DNA of 8,626 nt from Clostridia bacterium (GCA_900754695.1 CAAEDU010000087.1:1-8626), one strand, 5' to 3'; positions 1 through 6,157 are shown, counted from the stretch's first letter. The notes: generated by a model not told the origin, from the letters alone. Numbers and translations are program-made.

Positions 1-3
1 GAA

Positions 4-65
4 AGCGCCCTTGTCGGGAGGCGGAGCGTACTAATGCGTACGTGAGCATCCACGACAAGGGCGCT
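4..65 (-). terminator. 13-bp inverted repeat downstream of the phosphatase gene, possible terminator
   Basis: Bases 4-16 (agcgcccttgtcg) and 53-65 (cgacaagggcgct) are perfect inverted copies around a 36-base loop. On the minus strand, the direction of the operon that ends at 101, the stem is followed only by TTTC before the window edge, so the U-tract is short or cut off. The loop contains gcgtac twice (26-31 and 36-41). A third copy of the arm, agcgccc at 86-92, could pair with 59-65 instead and give a competing 7-bp hairpin. Whether this is a terminator or an intergenic repeat cannot be settled here. Confidence 0.45.
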
Positions 66-100
66 GACAAAGTTGTGCGCCAAATAGCGCCCTCGGTAAC

Positions 101-577
101 TTAGGGTTTTAATTGCTCTTCGAGCCTGGCGGCATACAGGGTGAGGTAAACCTTGATGACACTCATCACCTTGTCATAGTCCTCCTGCGATTTATAGAGG
201 AAGGGGTCGGGGATGGGGGTGTATTTCCCTTCGGCGGCTTCGGAGAGGGTGATGAATTTCTTGCGGTATTTTGCGGGGGTGAGCCACTTGTGCATCTTGG
301 ACATGCCGATGATGACGTCGGCGTCGCGGAATTTTTCCTTTGCAGAGCACTTGAAAGAGGGCTTGAAGGCGGCGAGTTCATCATCCGAAAAGCCCTCGCG
401 TTTGAGGCTGACAGCGGCTTTCGGGAAGAGGGCTTTGCTGCGGTTGAAGACGGCGGAGGAGCTTACCTCCACGCCCGCCGCGGACAGCACGGGACTGCTC
501 TTCACCAAGCGGCGGAAGACAAACTCCGCATAAGGGCTGCGGCAAACGTTGCTGGAACACACGAACAAGATCTTCAT
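101..577 (-). CDS. Low-molecular-weight protein tyrosine phosphatase
   Basis: This 158-residue protein has the usual length for the family. It carries the phosphatase loop C-X5-R-S at residues 7-14 (CSSNVCRS), directly after the first beta strand, where the family keeps it; Cys7 is the expected nucleophile and Arg13 the phosphate binder. Asp124 in the DPF motif at 124-126 is the expected general acid. Family members hydrolyse phosphotyrosine, or phosphoarginine in some Firmicutes, in the cytoplasm; which applies here is not visible. The ATG at 577 overlaps the stop of the reductase gene by 4 nt (ATGA) and follows a strong GGAGG, so this is the last gene of the six-gene operon. No tyrosine kinase gene is in view, so its substrate is unknown. 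It could also be an arsenate reductase-like relative, but the intact DPF motif favours a phosphatase. Confidence 0.9.
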   Translation of the reverse strand: MKILFVCSSNVCRSPYAEFVFRRLVKSSPVLSAAGVEVSSSAVFNRSKALFPKAAVSLKREGFSDDELAAFKPSFKCSAKEKFRDADVIIGMSKMHKWLTPAKYRKKFITLSEAAEGKYTPIPDPFLYKSQEDYDKVMSVIKVYLTLYAARLEEQLKP

Positions 578-1638
578 AACACCTCCGCTGCGGGGTCGAG
601 GGGGACCGCGATCTCCGCATCGCTTTCGGGATAGGTGCAGCAGGGATGGATGACCCCCGCCGCTTTATCCTCCGCGCTCCTTTTGTCGTGCGCGGGATGT
701 GCGGTGAAAGCCCCGCCGAGGGCGACGCTCCTGCAAAAGCCGCACTCGCCCACTCTGCATTGCGAGAGCGCGGCGAGACCCGCCCGCTCCATCGCGACCA
801 TCACCGTCTCCGCGGCGCGCGCGGGGATGACGTACTTTCTGCCCGCGAGATGCACCGTGAGGGCGAAAACTCTCCCCTCCTCGTCCTCGCGGTCGGTGAC
901 GGAATTGGCGGAAAACTTCATGTTGCGCACGGACTTGTCGTGCGCAAGCTCGCGCGCTATGTGATTGTAAAGCGCGTCCCCTCCGCAGGCGAAAAGAGTG
1001 CACTCCTCGCCGACGTAACGGTGCAGCAGTCCGCGGGTGAAGACTCCGCTCTCCGCCCACTCGGGCGCGTCGTTCTCCACAACGTAGACCACTTTCACCC
1101 TGCCGCTCTTCATGCAGTCCAAAACGTCCTTGAAGAGGAACTCGCAGGCATTCTGCACGCAGAAAAAGAGGGTCATCGTGAAGGGCTCGCTGCCCTCCTC
1201 CGCCGCCTTCGCCATGGAGAGCATGGAGGTTATGCCCGCGCCTCCCGCGACGCCGACTATGTGCGCGCAGTCTCCCGCCGCGTCATAGACGAAGCTGCCC
1301 GCGGGTCTGCTCGCCTCGAGGACATCCCCCACCTTCACTCCGTCCACGAGGCGGGAAGAAAGGATGCCCGCCTTCTTCACGGTGGAGATATAGACGCCGC
1401 TCTCCGCCTCTTTGGGCGAAGACGCGAGGGTGTAAGCCCGCGTGACCCTGCTCTCTCCCGCATCGGCGGTGAGGGCGATATAGTTTCCCGCGCGCTGAGG
1501 CGCGAGTCTCCTTGTCCTCACTCCGTCCGCCTCGAAGACGAAGGTTTTGAGTCCGGGGAAATGCTCGGTCACGCTCCTGACTCTGACGAACTGTTTGCCG
1601 CCGTCCCGCGGCGCGAAAGACGCTCCGTTCTCCGTCAT
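574..1638 (-). CDS. FAD/NAD(P)-binding oxidoreductase with C-terminal [2Fe-2S] ferredoxin domain
   Basis: This cytosolic electron-transfer flavoprotein has 354 residues from the ATG at 1638. The domain order is FAD-binding barrel (about 15-120, with RAYTLASSP at 67-75), NAD(P)-binding domain (about 125-235, with GVAGGAGITSM at 129-139 and CGG at 218-220) and plant-type [2Fe-2S] ferredoxin (about 255-350). The cluster ligands are Cys294, Cys299 and Cys302 (C-X4-C-X2-C) plus Cys333 or Cys334. The same order occurs in Hcr and PaaE, which move electrons from NAD(P)H through FAD and the cluster to a partner protein. The partner here is unknown; the flavodoxin-ferredoxin protein of the same operon is a candidate by location only. 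The start is uncertain: a TTG at 1644 would overlap the kinase stop by 4 nt and has AGGA 5 nt upstream, while the ATG at 1638 has only GGA 6 nt upstream or AGGA 11 nt upstream. The gene overlaps the phosphatase gene by 4 nt. Confidence 0.88.
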   Translation of the reverse strand: MTENGASFAPRDGGKQFVRVRSVTEHFPGLKTFVFEADGVRTRRLAPQRAGNYIALTADAGESRVTRAYTLASSPKEAESGVYISTVKKAGILSSRLVDGVKVGDVLEASRPAGSFVYDAAGDCAHIVGVAGGAGITSMLSMAKAAEEGSEPFTMTLFFCVQNACEFLFKDVLDCMKSGRVKVVYVVENDAPEWAESGVFTRGLLHRYVGEECTLFACGGDALYNHIARELAHDKSVRNMKFSANSVTDREDEEGRVFALTVHLAGRKYVIPARAAETVMVAMERAGLAALSQCRVGECGFCRSVALGGAFTAHPAHDKRSAEDKAAGVIHPCCTYPESDAEIAVPLDPAAEVL

Positions 1639-1640
1639 GA

Positions 1641-2717
1641 TCAATCCATTCCTATGACAATCTTATTGTAGAGTATCTCGCTCCAGATATCGTACATGAA
1701 CATGAATATCCAAAGCACCAAACAGCAAAGCCCTGTAATGAGAGTGCTGAGCCTGCGCGACTCGAAATAGCGCATGAAGCGCAAAAACCACGGCATTACA
1801 AAACAAAACGAAGCTATCAACGCGACTTTCGAGCCTTTTGACATTGCTTCGAACTTCTGCGTGGGGGTGGTTTCGTCCGGAAGTTCGGGGATGCTGACGC
1901 TGAAAGTCGAGCCTTTCCCCTTTTTGGATCTGACCTTGATCTCTCCGCCGTGGCGGTGGGCGATCTGCTGGGCGACATACAGCCCGAGACCGGAATTTTT
2001 GGAGTCCGTGCGGGAGGACTCTTCCATGAAAAACTTGTCAAAGACATAGGGCAGGTTTTTGCGCTCTATGCCCTTGCCGGTGTCGCGCACTTTGACGATG
2101 AAAAACTTGCCGTTGCGCTCGAATGACACTTCGATCTTACCGCCCTCGTCGGTGTATTTCACCGCGTTGGAGACGATGTTCTGAAACACGCGCTCCAGCT
2201 CCCGCCTGTCCGCGTATATCTCGGCGGAGGGGATGTGGCGCACCTTGTAGGAGAGGTTCTTGCTCTTGGCGAGCGCCTCGTATTTCCCGAGGACCGCGCC
2301 GAAAAACGCGCGGGTGTTGACCTTTTCTTTGAGGGAGTCTATCTCGTCGATCTCGTGCTTGGAGGTCTCGACAAGCTTCAGGACGAGCCCGTTGAGCTGC
2401 TCCGTCTTTTCCGTGATGAGGGCGAGATAATCCTTGTCGTCCATGCCGTCCTGCAAGCACTCGGCATAGCCCGAAATGAGGGCGAGCGGAGTCTTGACGT
2501 CATGCGCGACGCTGGCGATGGCGAGCTTGTTCTGCTCTATGGCGCGGGCATGGGCGATCTGCTGCTCGAGGGCGGTGACCCTGAGCTTCTCGAGACCGCG
2601 CATGATCTTGCGCTGGGCGGCGGTGCCTTTGGGCTCTATAGGCGTGGAAAGATCGCCGGCGTTGAGAGCGTCGACGGCTGCCTGCACATAGTTTTTGCGC
2701 CCCCTCAATCCTGCCAT
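1641..2717 (-). CDS. Sensor histidine kinase with two C-terminal hydrophobic segments
   Basis: This 358-residue kinase should pair with the adjacent response regulator. A HAMP-like or helical stretch (about 10-60) leads into the dimerisation domain with His72 in AHDVKTPL. The ATPase domain has its N box around Asn184, G1 at 212-217 (DTGKGI), an F box at 226-229 and G2 at 242-247 (SGLGLY). All catalytic boxes are intact. Unusually, there is no membrane segment before the kinase core. Instead, two hydrophobic stretches (about 297-314 and 323-344) follow the ATPase domain. The loop between them has four arginines (313, 316, 321, 322), which fits poorly with a simple hairpin whose loop faces outside. 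An in-frame TAA lies immediately upstream of the ATG at 2717, so no longer N-terminus can be hidden by start choice. The start overlaps the regulator gene by 13 nt, implying translational coupling. The sensed signal is unknown. Confidence 0.92.
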   Translation of the reverse strand: MAGLRGRKNYVQAAVDALNAGDLSTPIEPKGTAAQRKIMRGLEKLRVTALEQQIAHARAIEQNKLAIASVAHDVKTPLALISGYAECLQDGMDDKDYLALITEKTEQLNGLVLKLVETSKHEIDEIDSLKEKVNTRAFFGAVLGKYEALAKSKNLSYKVRHIPSAEIYADRRELERVFQNIVSNAVKYTDEGGKIEVSFERNGKFFIVKVRDTGKGIERKNLPYVFDKFFMEESSRTDSKNSGLGLYVAQQIAHRHGGEIKVRSKKGKGSTFSVSIPELPDETTPTQKFEAMSKGSKVALIASFCFVMPWFLRFMRYFESRRLSTLITGLCCLVLWIFMFMYDIWSEILYNKIVIGMD

Positions 2718-3379
2718 TTATAGCCGAGCCCCCAGACGGTGACCACGTTCTCGATGCCGTATTTGGCGAGCTTCTCTCTGAGGCGCGCGACGGTGACGGC
2801 GACGGTGTTCTCGTCGATGTAATCGTCATAGCCCCACACCACGTCGATGAGCTTCTGCTTGCTGAAGATCTGATTCTCGTTCTTGGTGAGGAAGTCGAGC
2901 AGGTTGAACTCCTTGACGGTGAGCGGGACTGTCTCGCCGTTTACCTTCACCTCGTGACGGGTGGAGGAGATCTTCATATTGCCGTACACCCTCTCGCTGC
3001 GCTCCTGGGTGTTGAGCTCGTAATAGCGCCTGAGCTGCGCGTTCACCCTGCCCACCATCTCCTTGAAGGAGAAGGGCTTGGTCATATAGTCGTCCGCGCC
3101 GAGCTCGAACATCCGGAGTTTCTCGTCCTCGCCCACGATGGCGGACACGACGATGACGGGGATGCTGTACTCGCGGCGGAGAGAGCTGCACACTTCATAG
3201 CCGTCGATGACGGGCATCATGATGTCCAACAGCACGAGGTCGGGATGCATGCTGCGCGCATATTCCAGCGCCTGCGCGCCGTTGAAAGCCTGATAGACGG
3301 TGTGCCCCGCCTTCAGAAGGTAGTTGCGCATCATGTCGTTGAGTTCGGTGTTGTCTTCTGCGATAAGGATCTTTCTCAT
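2705..3379 (-). CDS. OmpR/PhoB-family response regulator
   Basis: This 224-residue DNA-binding regulator has the normal length for the family. The receiver domain (about 1-118) has acidic residues at 8-9, the phospho-acceptor Asp52 in LVLLDIMMP, Ser79 in the Thr/Ser switch position and Lys101 in the KPF motif. A winged-helix domain (about 132-222) contains the recognition region DENTVAVTVARLREKL and ends with the typical GLGYKW wing. I chose the ATG at 3379 because AAGGAG lies 5-6 nt upstream; the GTG two codons earlier would sit on top of that site. The gene follows the flavodoxin-ferredoxin gene by 10 nt and overlaps the kinase gene. Regulators of this class bind hexamer direct repeats spaced 11 bp apart, and such repeats lie upstream of the operon at 5881-5908. 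Autoregulation is therefore a reasonable inference, not shown. Confidence 0.95.
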   Translation of the reverse strand: MRKILIAEDNTELNDMMRNYLLKAGHTVYQAFNGAQALEYARSMHPDLVLLDIMMPVIDGYEVCSSLRREYSIPVIVVSAIVGEDEKLRMFELGADDYMTKPFSFKEMVGRVNAQLRRYYELNTQERSERVYGNMKISSTRHEVKVNGETVPLTVKEFNLLDFLTKNENQIFSKQKLIDVVWGYDDYIDENTVAVTVARLREKLAKYGIENVVTVWGLGYKWQD

Positions 3380-3389
3380 ATCCACTCCT

Positions 3390-4247
3390 TCATTTCAGGT
3401 CGATGCCGTGCTCGCGGAAATAGCGCACGTACGACCCTCTCCAATAGGCACAGACATCCTTTTTCGTGAGCCCTTCGCGGGGCGGCGCGAACTTGTATGC
3501 CCCGTTCACCCTCCACGCGTTGAGCACGCCGATGGAGATGGCGTCCTCGGGACAGTTGAAGGAACACGCCGTGCATCCGATGCAGTTCTTGCCGAAGACG
3601 GGCAGCCCGTCCTTCATCTCGATGTTGCCCATCGGGCAGAGCTTTTCGCACCTGCCGCAGGAGACGCACTTGTCCTTCTTCACCTTGAAGAGCCTGCCGA
3701 GATAGGGCATCGCGGCGTGCTCCACCGCAACAACGAACCTCGTCAGGCACGCGAACGCATTCGGCTTCAAGGGATGTTCCCTCCCCTCGAAGATGATGTC
3801 CGCGTCGGAGGGAGCGGTGTTCCCCGCCGCCTGCCACATGAGCGCCGCCATGTCGTCGGAATGACGGAAGATCATGTTGTAGGGCATGACGTAGTGGAAC
3901 TCTCCCTTCTTGACGTACCCTTTCTTTTTGAGGGCGCGGTCGAGGATGCGGGAGGATGCGTCGTTGATGTGCAGCGGTTCGCCGCTGGTCTTTATAATAT
4001 AATAAACTTTATTTTCGCATTCTGGCAAGCCCTTTGCGAAATCAACCACATTTTGAGGCGCGTTGAAGCCGTGGACGGGATAGCCGATGACGAGGACGTC
4101 CGCCGCCGCGTAGTCCGGGGTCTTCATATCCTCACGGATGCGCACAGTCTCGCACTCGGCGCCGCGCTCTTTGAGCCGCTCCGAAAACAGCCTGCACACT
4201 CTCGCCGTATTGCCGCTTGCCGAAAACACCGTGAACAGCACTTTCAT
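3390..4247 (-). CDS. EFR1-type flavodoxin plus two-[4Fe-4S] ferredoxin fusion protein
   Basis: This 285-residue protein joins two electron carriers. The N-terminal flavodoxin-like domain (about 1-160) has the FMN phosphate-binding loop SASGNTA at 9-15 and the YPVHGFNAP segment at 56-64. The C-terminal ferredoxin domain (about 188-240) has two complete cluster motifs: Cys194, 197, 200 and 204, then Cys222, 225, 228 and 232, the last of each followed by Pro. This architecture matches the family called EFR1 ferredoxin, common in Clostridia, which is expected to carry low-potential electrons in the cytoplasm; few members have a known partner. The ATG at 4247 is supported by AGGAG 8 nt upstream and lies one base after the dehydrogenase stop. 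A longer open frame to 4367 lies inside the dehydrogenase gene and reads as out-of-frame sequence. Codons near residues 79-86 are strikingly AT-rich (see the internal promoter candidate). Confidence 0.92.
   Translation of the reverse strand: MKVLFTVFSASGNTARVCRLFSERLKERGAECETVRIREDMKTPDYAAADVLVIGYPVHGFNAPQNVVDFAKGLPECENKVYYIIKTSGEPLHINDASSRILDRALKKKGYVKKGEFHYVMPYNMIFRHSDDMAALMWQAAGNTAPSDADIIFEGREHPLKPNAFACLTRFVVAVEHAAMPYLGRLFKVKKDKCVSCGRCEKLCPMGNIEMKDGLPVFGKNCIGCTACSFNCPEDAISIGVLNAWRVNGAYKFAPPREGLTKKDVCAYWRGSYVRYFREHGIDLK
3999..4028 (-). promoter_or_regulatory. Candidate internal sigma-70 type promoter driving the two-component genes
   Basis: Inside the flavodoxin-ferredoxin gene the coding strand reads TTGCCA (4028-4023), an 18-base spacer, then TATTAT (4004-3999). 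Each hexamer matches the consensus at five of six positions. It lies in an AT-rich patch (about 3990-4020) inside an otherwise GC-rich gene. A transcript from here would begin about 610 bases before the response regulator start. It may be chance, since the patch also encodes an ordinary beta strand (KVYYIIK). Confidence 0.3.
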
Positions 4248-4248
4248 C

Positions 4249-5811
4249 TCAATATCTCCTGTACATGGCTTTGCCGCCGCTGAAGAAATACTCGGTGTTC
4301 TCCTCCCTCGCGTGGGTGTCGTACCACACCTGTGCGTAGAAGGGCATGAACTTCGCGAGTCTGTCATAATCCCAGGGCTCGGGCTGGCAGCAGGTCGGGC
4401 ACCAATGCCCCGCTTTCAGGACGGTGTAGGGGGACGCCGAGAAGGTGTGACCGTCGTGGCACTCCCACTCGAGCTTGGTGTAGAGGTCGCCCTTGACCAT
4501 GCTCTCGCTCAGGCACCTCCCTCCCCTGTACGCCGCCGCGGACTGCATATCCTCGATGTCGAGCTCGCTGTCCGGCTTGCTCTCGTCGTAGCCGTGGTTC
4601 AAAAGGAAGTTATACTTTTTGATGTTCTCTTCCTTGCGGATGGCGTCGTAGTCTATGTTGCCGTCGGCGACTTCTCCCTTGGCGAGCACGGGGAACTCCT
4701 TCCAGCTCTTCGCCATGCACTTGATGTTCTCCTCGCTGCCGAAAAATGCACGAATGCGACCTTTATCTCCGTTTTTGACCCATTCAAGTGGCGAATTCTC
4801 CGTTCCGAGCAATCTCTTGAAGCCCACCGCGGAGATGAGCCCGGAGGGCACGGCAGCCGCCGCTTTATAGATGGGGAACTTGTCCACGATCGCCTTGCAG
4901 AACTCGTCGATGGTCTGGTGCTGATAGTCGAACAAGTCGTTCAGCACATGCCCGTCCGCAAACCAAAGTCCGTGGAAGTTGCGGATGGAGTTCCAGCCCG
5001 GGCTCATCACCTTCTCGATGTCGCTGCCTATGGTGGTGAGCAGTTTTGCGTAGGTGTCATAGCCCGTCACGCGGTTCGCCGCGCCGCCGCCGAGGTTGTA
5101 GCACTTCTTCCAGAATTCCTCCACCTCGCCTTTCAGGTCGCGCTCCACGATGCGCTTGATCAGAAGCCCGCTGTCCGGCGCCGTCGACCACTCGAGAGGG
5201 ACGTTTATGACGGTGTGGAACATCAGCCCGTCGCTCATGTTGTCCTTCATCATGTTGTAGTGCAGCATCGCGGTCTGGCGGATGATCGCCCAGCAGCGGA
5301 GAGAGCTGTCCAGCACATATCTCTCACCCTTCAGCTTGTTCTCCGCATAGACGTCGTACATGCTGGGGAGCAGAGGATCTCCCACCCTGCCCCAGGGGTG
5401 CAGATAGTTGCGGTGTCCGTAGACGGCAACGGTGGAAATGTGCACGAACTTGGGCTGTTTTTCGCCCATAGCCTCCACCGCGTCCACCATGTTGCGGGTG
5501 CCGACGAGGTTGGCGAGCTTGGTCCCCTCCGGGTCGTGATCGGACGCGGGCGGGATGATCGCCCCCACATGGAAGACGTAGTCGGTGTCCGTGACCAGCC
5601 TCTTGCAGGACTCGGCGTCGGCAAGGTCTCCCCACACCGCCTCCATGCGCTTGCCGTACAGCCTGCGCGCCGTGGCGGCGAACTGCTTGTCTCTCTGCGT
5701 GCGGCGGACGAGGATCTTGACCTTTTCCACCTCATCGAGCTCGAGGAGCTGCCTCAGGCACTCCCTTCCCATATTTCCGCTTGCTCCCGTGAGGGCAACT
5801 TTGACAGACAT
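4249..5811 (-). CDS. Extended short-chain dehydrogenase (NAD-dependent epimerase/dehydratase family) with C-terminal zinc-ribbon-like extension
   Basis: This 520-residue protein is about 170-200 residues longer than ordinary extended short-chain dehydrogenases. The N-terminal Rossmann domain has the TGASGNMG nucleotide-binding loop at 8-15, Asp62 and an HISTVAVYG strand at 124-132 with Ser126 as the candidate catalytic residue. YAENK at 155-159 supplies Tyr and Lys. It should therefore oxidise or reduce, or epimerise, a substrate using NAD(P); the substrate is not identifiable. Residues about 340-425 match nothing I recognise. Residues 426-475 resemble a treble-clef zinc-ribbon unit: an RGGRCLS lead-in, then C-X2-G-H at 451-455 and C-X2-C at 471-474 (HWCPTC). 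The start at 5811 has AAGGAGG 5 nt upstream. This is the first gene of the operon, one base from the next gene, with operator-like repeats upstream. The dehydrogenase call is firm; the role of the tail is not. Confidence 0.88.
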   Translation of the reverse strand: MSVKVALTGASGNMGRECLRQLLELDEVEKVKILVRRTQRDKQFAATARRLYGKRMEAVWGDLADAESCKRLVTDTDYVFHVGAIIPPASDHDPEGTKLANLVGTRNMVDAVEAMGEKQPKFVHISTVAVYGHRNYLHPWGRVGDPLLPSMYDVYAENKLKGERYVLDSSLRCWAIIRQTAMLHYNMMKDNMSDGLMFHTVINVPLEWSTAPDSGLLIKRIVERDLKGEVEEFWKKCYNLGGGAANRVTGYDTYAKLLTTIGSDIEKVMSPGWNSIRNFHGLWFADGHVLNDLFDYQHQTIDEFCKAIVDKFPIYKAAAAVPSGLISAVGFKRLLGTENSPLEWVKNGDKGRIRAFFGSEENIKCMAKSWKEFPVLAKGEVADGNIDYDAIRKEENIKKYNFLLNHGYDESKPDSELDIEDMQSAAAYRGGRCLSESMVKGDLYTKLEWECHDGHTFSASPYTVLKAGHWCPTCCQPEPWDYDRLAKFMPFYAQVWYDTHAREENTEYFFSGGKAMYRRY

Positions 5812-5842
5812 AAAAGCCTCCTTCTTTTCCTTTTACACCGTC

Positions 5843-5871
5843 ATTTTAACCCGTGAGTCTTACCCCGTCTT
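5843..5871 (-). promoter_or_regulatory. Weak promoter candidate for the six-gene operon
   Basis: On the coding strand TAAAAT (5848-5843, five of six against the -10 consensus) lies 31 bases before the dehydrogenase ATG. At 17-bp spacing the -35 position reads AAGACG (5871-5866), only three of six. A poor -35 with operator-like repeats just upstream would suit an activator-dependent promoter. This is an inference from spacing only; the nearest repeat begins about 32 bases upstream of the -10, farther than in a textbook PhoB promoter. Confidence 0.3.
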
Positions 5872-5880
5872 GACGAAACC

Positions 5881-5908
5881 CTTACATTTTTCTTACATTT
5901 GACTTAAA
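5881..5908 (-). promoter_or_regulatory. Triple 11-bp direct repeat, candidate OmpR-family regulator binding site
   Basis: The plus strand reads cttaca at 5881-5886, cttaca at 5892-5897 and cttaaa at 5903-5908, each exactly 11 bp from the last. On the coding strand this is TTTAAG-N5-TGTAAG-N5-TGTAAG. The two perfect copies fit the TGTWAH-N5-TGTWAH type of site known for WalR and are close to the tandem sites of PhoP/PhoB, except that the sixth base is G. The repeats lie 70 bases upstream of the first gene of an operon that encodes an OmpR-family regulator, which makes autoregulation likely. Control by another family member is possible. Confidence 0.55.
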
Positions 5909-6122
5909 CCGCACACTCTCACGAGGCGCTTTCCTCGGACGAGCCGTGACGGGCGGCGCCGATGCCCTCGATCTCGGTCGGAGCAAACGACTGCGAAGCC
6001 GATGCCCCGCCGTATCCGTGAAGCGAATGAAGCGGCTGCGGCGGAACGTAGGCAATATATGCTTGCCGGCAAATTGCGCCCACGCGAAAGCACCTAAAAA
6101 TTTGCTCCCGAGCAGGTCAGTT
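5909..6122. other. Gene-free GC-rich intergenic stretch with hairpins and a short direct repeat
   Basis: No open frame here has a ribosome binding site or recognisable protein; an 88-codon minus frame (5882-6148) is rich in Arg and Pro and looks like chance. The stretch holds gccgatgccc twice (5958-5967 and 5998-6007, 40 bp apart). It also holds a 6-bp GC stem extended inward with one mismatch (6007-6018 with 6033-6044), and a 5-bp hairpin cgagg/cctcg (5922-5926 with 5933-5937). It could be a dispersed intergenic repeat or a structured RNA, but it matches no RNA class I recognise. Confidence 0.4.
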
Positions 6123-6154
6123 TCATTCCTGTCCGGCATGCAGGACAAGAATGA
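6123..6154. repeat. Imperfect 12-position hairpin beside the terminator
   Basis: Bases 6123-6134 (tcattcctgtcc) pair with 6143-6154 (ggacaagaatga) with one mismatch (c6129 opposite a6148) around an 8-base loop, ggcatgca. It lies three bases from the terminator hairpin at 6158-6181. On the minus strand it would form after that terminator, in RNA that read through. On the plus strand it comes first. It has no run of T on either side. Confidence 0.5.
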
Positions 6155-6157
6155 TGA

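Noticed and set aside
646..1671. A 341-codon plus-strand frame opposite the reductase gene.
   Set aside because: It is the mirror of a well-supported gene and encodes an Arg/His/Glu-rich product without motifs.
2705..2730. The idea that the kinase is a truncated gene whose N-terminal sensor was lost by choosing too late a start.
   Set aside because: A TAA in frame directly precedes the ATG and the upstream bases belong to an intact regulator gene. A sequencing error elsewhere remains possible but is not visible.
3383..3385. A GTG start for the response regulator, two codons upstream.
   Set aside because: It would overlap the AAGGAG ribosome binding site, which is well placed for the ATG at 3379.
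4248..4367. A 40-codon N-terminal extension of the flavodoxin-ferredoxin protein.
   Set aside because: It lies inside the dehydrogenase gene in another frame, is Ser/Arg/Pro-rich and would precede a proper start that has its own AGGAG.
4138..5856. A 572-codon open frame on the plus strand opposite the dehydrogenase gene.
   Set aside because: It lies antisense to a gene with clear catalytic motifs, has a low-complexity Val/His/Arg/Ala-rich product and shows no ribosome binding site. Long antisense frames are common in GC-rich coding DNA.
5909..6122. An RNase P RNA or riboswitch, suggested by a GAGGAAAG segment on the minus strand.
   Set aside because: The other conserved elements of RNase P RNA and of the riboswitch classes I checked by eye (TPP, cobalamin, c-di-GMP) are absent.
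5882..6148. An 88-codon minus-strand frame as a possible small gene.
   Set aside because: It is Arg/Pro-rich, overlaps the operator-like repeats at its end and lacks a ribosome binding site; another minus frame over the same bases is equally open.
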